Position numbers and translations under genes: made by a program. Positions 60,247 through 64,000 of a DNA stretch of 64,000 bases are shown piece by piece (position 1 is the first letter of the stretch; the number at the start of each line of letters is the position of its first letter). The notes under the pieces are model-generated. The model did no database searches, was not told where the DNA came from, and saw nothing but the letters and a program-made list of their open reading frames with translations. Source of the DNA: Parvibaculum sp. Lineage in GTDB: Bacteria; Pseudomonadota; Alphaproteobacteria; Parvibaculales; Parvibaculaceae. The stretch is from the NCBI GenBank assembly GCA_030645235.1, contig JAUSMV010000030.1:558001-622000 (forward strand), read 5' to 3'.

Positions 60247-61234
60247 GCTTCCCCTCCGCCAATCCTGCGTGGAAGTACCATGCGAGTATGATAAGCGGCA
60301 TGTAAGCAACGAGCGTCCAAACAACGGCCCATCGCGGAAATACGTAGGCTGCAATGGCGCAAGGCAGAAGCCATGCAACATTGATGATGATGGAAGAGAG
60401 CAACACGGCCCGGTGGGACCCGAAGCGGCGAGCAGCCCATTGATAGGCGTGAGTACGATGTGCGAGCCAGACTTTTTCGCCGCGCAGGGCACGGTGCGCG
60501 AGCGTCAACGAAGCATCTGTGACAAAGAGGCCCACGACAATGAGCAGTGGCCAAGGCGATACGGAGACCGTTGTTATTGCATGAAGTGCCAGAACGCCGA
60601 TGATGAAACCCAGAAAGCCGCTACCAACATCCCCCATAAAAATTCGCGCGGGCGGCCAATTAAGACAGAGAAAGCCGAGCGCGCCAGCAGCGAGCAGAAC
60701 GCATACGAGAGGCGATGCTCCCAACAGCGCGAAGGCGAGCGACACGAAGATGGCTTCGCAGGCGGCTATGCCGTCGATACCATCCATGAAGTTGAACAGG
60801 TTGGTGAGCCAGATGAGGCCGGCACAGGCAACAAGACTGCCGACTATGCCCCAATAAAGATTGGTCACGCCAAGATCTAGAGTGGTCCATGCATCAAGCC
60901 AGCCAACAGCAAGAAATGCGGCGACGCAATGAAAGGCAAGACGTGCGCGCGCCGAGAGAGTTTTGTGGTCATCGGCATAGCCAGCACCCGCAACAACGAG
61001 ACCCGCACCGAGCGCAACAAGCAGATTGGATTCGACATAACCCAATACACAAGCGATCAGCAAACTGCCATAAAATACAATGACGATGGCGAGGCCGCCG
61101 CCGCGCGGGGTCGGCGTGTCATGCGAGCTGCGTTGATTGGGGATGTCGATGGATTGCGTATAGCGACGCACGAGAAATGTGGCCGCGAAAGCCAGCGCCG
61201 CTGTTGCCATCATTACAAGCGCCAAGACAATCAA
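60239..61234 (-). CDS. WecA/WbpL-like polyprenyl-phosphate sugar-1-phosphate transferase
   Basis: A 331-residue integral membrane enzyme with about ten helices. Catalytic motifs are GYADDHKTLS (Asp-Asp), NLFNFMDGIDGIA, FMGDVGSGFLGF and HRTHAYQ. It transfers a sugar-1-phosphate to undecaprenyl phosphate and starts O-antigen or exopolysaccharide synthesis. The neighbouring WbpV-like gene suggests an N-acetylquinovosamine or N-acetylfucosamine phosphate donor, as in Rhizobium WreU or Pseudomonas WbpL. The inference rests on gene order. Confidence 0.88.
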   Translation of the reverse strand: MIVLALVMMATAALAFAATFLVRRYTQSIDIPNQRSSHDTPTPRGGGLAIVIVFYGSLLIACVLGYVESNLLVALGAGLVVAGAGYADDHKTLSARARLAFHCVAAFLAVGWLDAWTTLDLGVTNLYWGIVGSLVACAGLIWLTNLFNFMDGIDGIAACEAIFVSLAFALLGASPLVCVLLAAGALGFLCLNWPPARIFMGDVGSGFLGFIIGVLALHAITTVSVSPWPLLIVVGLFVTDASLTLAHRALRGEKVWLAHRTHAYQWAARRFGSHRAVLLSSIIINVAWLLPCAIAAYVFPRWAVVWTLVAYMPLIILAWYFHAGLAEGKHV

Positions 61235-62148
61235 GCTTTGCCTCCGGGAAACTCACGCGCCATATCAATAATAGCCGCTTCAAGAGACTGAGAAGATTGC
61301 CAACCCAAAAGAGTGCGTGCCTTGGCCGCATCTACTTCGAGAGATTGCAACAGAACATCCGCGTCACGCTGGCGGCCTATAAGTGAAGCCGCCAAGCCGA
61401 TAGCGGCAGGGGGGCAGGGAAAGACACGAGGCGGAACGCCCAGACCTTTTGCTAACAAACGTAAGAGTACGGGTGTTGATATAGACGGTTCGTCCGCGGC
61501 CAAGAACGTTTCATTGGCAGCGGCAGGATGAGTCAGGCAGAGCGACAAGAAGCCCGCGAGATTTTCAACACTGACCATGCTGCGTCGATTGCTGACTGAG
61601 CCGAACGGAAGCGGGAGACCACGCTCTGTTGCAAACATGAGCCGCTTGAGATTACCGCCTGCGCCTCGCCCGCATACGAGTGGCGGACGGACAATGACAA
61701 TTTCCATTCCGGTTTCAGCGCTCACCTGGTGCAGGACAATTTCTGCATCACGCTTTGAGCGACCATATGCATCTGTCGGTGCGAGTGGATCATCCACACG
61801 CAACGGTCGGCCATGTGTCACATCACCATGCGCTTTGACAGAGCTCACATAGACAAAACGCGTGACGCCCATGCTTGCGGCCTCACGCGCGAGACGCTCG
61901 CTACCTTGCACGTTGACGCGTTGAAAGGTATCGCCTGCGCCATCGGGTTCGTGGACATGACCGGCAAGGTGGAGCACATGTGTCACACCATTGAGCACGC
62001 TTTGCCAACGGGTCGCCGGCCCGATGTCGCCAACCACCCCCCGCGGCGCTTCAACCACATCCCAACCTTCGCAACGCAGGTGCGCGACGGCCACGGCGCC
62101 GATAAAGCCATCTGCCCCAGTGACGAGGACTTTGCGCGAAAGGCTCAT
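61231..62148 (-). CDS. WbpV-like nucleotide-sugar epimerase/4-ketoreductase
   Basis: A 305-residue extended SDR: LVTGADGFIGAVAVAHL, THVLHLAGHVHEP, SVKAHGD and Y-x3-K in YGRSKRDAE. It most resembles WbpV/WreQ-type enzymes that reduce UDP-4-keto-6-deoxy-N-acetylhexosamine to UDP-QuiNAc or UDP-FucNAc. It overlaps the WbpL-like gene by ATGA, so enzyme and transferase are coupled. It is the first gene of the three-gene operon ending at 59098. Confidence 0.85.
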   Translation of the reverse strand: MSLSRKVLVTGADGFIGAVAVAHLRCEGWDVVEAPRGVVGDIGPATRWQSVLNGVTHVLHLAGHVHEPDGAGDTFQRVNVQGSERLAREAASMGVTRFVYVSSVKAHGDVTHGRPLRVDDPLAPTDAYGRSKRDAEIVLHQVSAETGMEIVIVRPPLVCGRGAGGNLKRLMFATERGLPLPFGSVSNRRSMVSVENLAGFLSLCLTHPAAANETFLAADEPSISTPVLLRLLAKGLGVPPRVFPCPPAAIGLAASLIGRQRDADVLLQSLEVDAAKARTLLGWQSSQSLEAAIIDMAREFPGGKA

Positions 62149-62322
62149 TTGCTATGGCCGGACAATTTAAAGGACAATGAATCAACTGAAAATAATATCT
62201 GAGGAAAAACGGGTTGCAAAATCTCAGAAACGACTTCGAATCTCAGTATATGTTAGAATGAACAAGTCTTTTGCTCATGAATACAGCAATCTAATCAGAG
62301 TGCGGCCATCTAGCTGACCGCC

Positions 62323-64000
62323 ATGAGCATAAGTTGGGCCAAAAGTATGGATGCGACAGGTCAAAAGAAAGCCCGACTACTCATAGCTGTTTGGGGCAGT
62401 AAATATTTCGATTATTTGACGGAATTTTCACTGCCGTCTTGGCTTGCCCCCGACAACCTTCCCGCATTAGCCCGTTTGGTCGATCTCGAAATTGATTTTC
62501 TGACGAGCGATGCAGACGCCCGCAATTTTTCGGCCACGACACATTTTGCCAATCTGCAAGCTATCTGTCCGGTCAATTTCGTATCCATAGACGACCTTAT
62601 CGGCCGCGATATGTATACGATCACGCTGACCGGTGCTTTTGGTCGAGGCATGATCCGGCATGGCGAGGGCATGACGGATATTGCATTCATATTTATGAAT
62701 GCCGATTTTGTATTAAGTAATGGATCTCTCGCTCATGTCGGCTCACTCATCCTGAGCGGAGAAGAAGCTGTCATGGCGCCGAGCTATCGTTCCACAGAAG
62801 AGGCTGTGGCACCACAACTTACCGAGTGGTTCAACTCGCATGATGAGACGCTCAACATATCGTCGCGCGACCTCGTCCGCTTTGCATTACGCGCGCCGCA
62901 TCCCACAACAATTGCAAAATCAGTAACACAATCAGGATTTGTTACGCGCCGACCCAATCAGCTCTATTGGCCGGTCGATGACAACACAGTGATCGGACAT
63001 CACCTGCTGTCTTTTATGTTGTGCATAAAGCCGGATCGAGTTGTCACCCATGTCAATTCTTATTGCGATTACAGTTTTATTCAGCATTTTTCTTCACTTA
63101 GAAAACTACATACGATCAGTGATTCAGATGATTTTTTTATGCTCGAAATGCAATCGCATGATTTTGAACGCGACCTTATACATACCGGGGAAAACAGCGC
63201 TGACTACGTTGTTCAGATGACACGACGCTGGGCAACGGCACTCCATTATGAAAACCTGAAACAGCAGCTTGTGTTTCACGACCAGGAATTGCCCGAAAAT
63301 TTTGAATCTCACGCGGTGCGGGCCCATGTATTCATTGAGCAGGTCCTGAAAAAACTTCCGTCGCCGCACGATCACGTTGGCCATCCGCATTGGATCGGTG
63401 GCTTAATAAATTGGAGGCTCCGATCAGACATTCGTATCGTACCGGATGAATTTGACCATGCTGATAACCACAACGGCTTGACCCCGACTTCGGCGAGTCA
63501 GAGATTTCTACGGCTCATTCGCCGGATGAACCGCAATTTCAACGATGATTTACCAAGAGTACACTTCTGGCATTTTTATTGGTCTACATATCGACGTTTT
63601 GCTTCCGAGATCCGGACAGAAAGCGCCCGTGGAGAAATGTTGCTGATACGCGATACGGAGGTTCACGCGAACGGAATCGACCGCCTTGCAAAAAACCGTG
63701 TCGTTTCATGGACGCTCCAGGACCTCTTGCGAGAGTCAGATAAAACGGTGGAGACCGAAGCACATTTTGCCGCCGTCATTCTGCATCCCGACCGTTTGCG
63801 AAATGGAAGGCGTCTGATCGAAGCGCTGCATCGCCGCTTTCCATCGGTCACCAAAATAGCTCTTTTCAGCCCGCTCCATCTAGCTGTATATCCACAAATC
63901 GGCGTTCCGGTTTCTTCTGTACTTCGCTATGTCGATGATATTTTTCCGAACACGACATCAAAAATGAAGTTGCGGTTTTCAGGGCAGCGCCTGCATATGC
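62323..64000 (+). CDS. Large unrecognised ORF, open at the right edge
   Basis: From ATG 62323, the first ATG after an in-frame TAG at 62311, the frame stays open for 559 codons to the window's end, far longer than chance allows. I do not recognise a family. No signal peptide is seen; a segment near residue 20 (KARLLIAVWGSKYFDYLTEF) resembles the start of a nucleotide-binding or glycosyltransferase strand, and RDTEVHANGIDRLAKNRVVS and KIALFSPLHLAVYPQIGVPV suggest alpha/beta structure. It is lower in GC than its neighbours. Divergence from the sugar-transferase operon makes a polysaccharide role plausible but unproven. An AT-rich intergenic stretch of 174 bases lies upstream. Confidence 0.78.
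   Translation, partial: MSISWAKSMDATGQKKARLLIAVWGSKYFDYLTEFSLPSWLAPDNLPALARLVDLEIDFLTSDADARNFSATTHFANLQAICPVNFVSIDDLIGRDMYTITLTGAFGRGMIRHGEGMTDIAFIFMNADFVLSNGSLAHVGSLILSGEEAVMAPSYRSTEEAVAPQLTEWFNSHDETLNISSRDLVRFALRAPHPTTIAKSVTQSGFVTRRPNQLYWPVDDNTVIGHHLLSFMLCIKPDRVVTHVNSYCDYSFIQHFSSLRKLHTISDSDDFFMLEMQSHDFERDLIHTGENSADYVVQMTRRWATALHYENLKQQLVFHDQELPENFESHAVRAHVFIEQVLKKLPSPHDHVGHPHWIGGLINWRLRSDIRIVPDEFDHADNHNGLTPTSASQRFLRLIRRMNRNFNDDLPRVHFWHFYWSTYRRFASEIRTESARGEMLLIRDTEVHANGIDRLAKNRVVSWTLQDLLRESDKTVETEAHFAAVILHPDRLRNGRRLIEALHRRFPSVTKIALFSPLHLAVYPQIGVPVSSVLRYVDDIFPNTTSKMKLRFSGQRLHM

Overview
This window looks like a chromosomal segment of a free-living alphaproteobacterium, probably near Hyphomicrobiales or Parvibaculales. 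The evidence is family content: a MucR/Ros zinc-finger regulator, DUF6456 and DUF2336 proteins, a stand-alone DnaA domain-IV protein, a PAS_5-type protein, a DUF1302 outer-membrane protein, and GC-rich palindromic intergenic repeats common in that class. No rRNA, tRNA, CRISPR array, insertion sequence, integrase or phage gene was recognised. Assignments rest on reading motifs by eye; no database search was run.

Layout. 1-7.3 kb is regulatory: DnaA-IV/DUF6456 operon, two XRE regulators, PAS protein, MucR, a Rieske oxygenase and DUF2336. 7.3-10.7 kb holds small envelope proteins, a saccharopine-dehydrogenase-like oxidoreductase, a Rap1a-like protein and DUF2332. 10.7-13.9 kb holds two divergent citrate synthases, one fused to an N-terminal DNA-binding domain, with a perfect palindrome between them. 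14-20.7 kb has a DUF1302 porin-like protein, a PadR regulator, a CBS-containing histidine kinase and two translationally coupled paralogous MFS transporters. 20.7-27.2 kb has acyl-CoA genes (crotonase, acyl-CoA ligase, MaoC hydratase), an OmpA-like protein, MsrB and oligopeptidase B. 27.2-40.8 kb is catabolic: a split DUF1254/DUF1214 pair, three TauD-type dioxygenases with IclR and Crp/Fnr regulators, a GH5 enzyme resembling fungal steryl glucosidases, a GH29 fucosidase, two beta-lactamase-fold hydrolases and a DMT exporter. 41-51 kb has a hybrid histidine kinase, two nitronate-monooxygenase-like flavoenzymes, two LysR regulators, an SDR gene broken by an in-frame TAA, glutaryl-CoA dehydrogenase and an MFS exporter. 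51-64 kb is envelope biogenesis: a GDP-mannose-dehydratase-like enzyme, the betaine-lipid genes btaB and btaA, a heterodimeric ABC exporter, gmhA/gmhB, a glycosyltransferase, a WbpL-like initiating transferase, a WbpV-like reductase, and a large unrecognised ORF running off the right edge.

How it fits together. The window combines fatty-acid/CoA and central-carbon metabolism with surface-polymer and membrane-lipid synthesis. Many regulator genes carry perfect inverted repeats just upstream (1445, 5214, 11925, 30041, 40096, 47506), suggesting local autoregulation. At least five copies of a composite palindromic repeat lie between genes at 30.8-42.7 kb; its second hairpin varies in sequence but always stays self-complementary.

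The most unusual candidate system is the regulator-fused citrate synthase facing a second citrate synthase across a 17-bp palindrome. Next are the interrupted SDR gene, the betaine-lipid operon beside an asymmetric ABC exporter, and the unknown ORF at the right edge.
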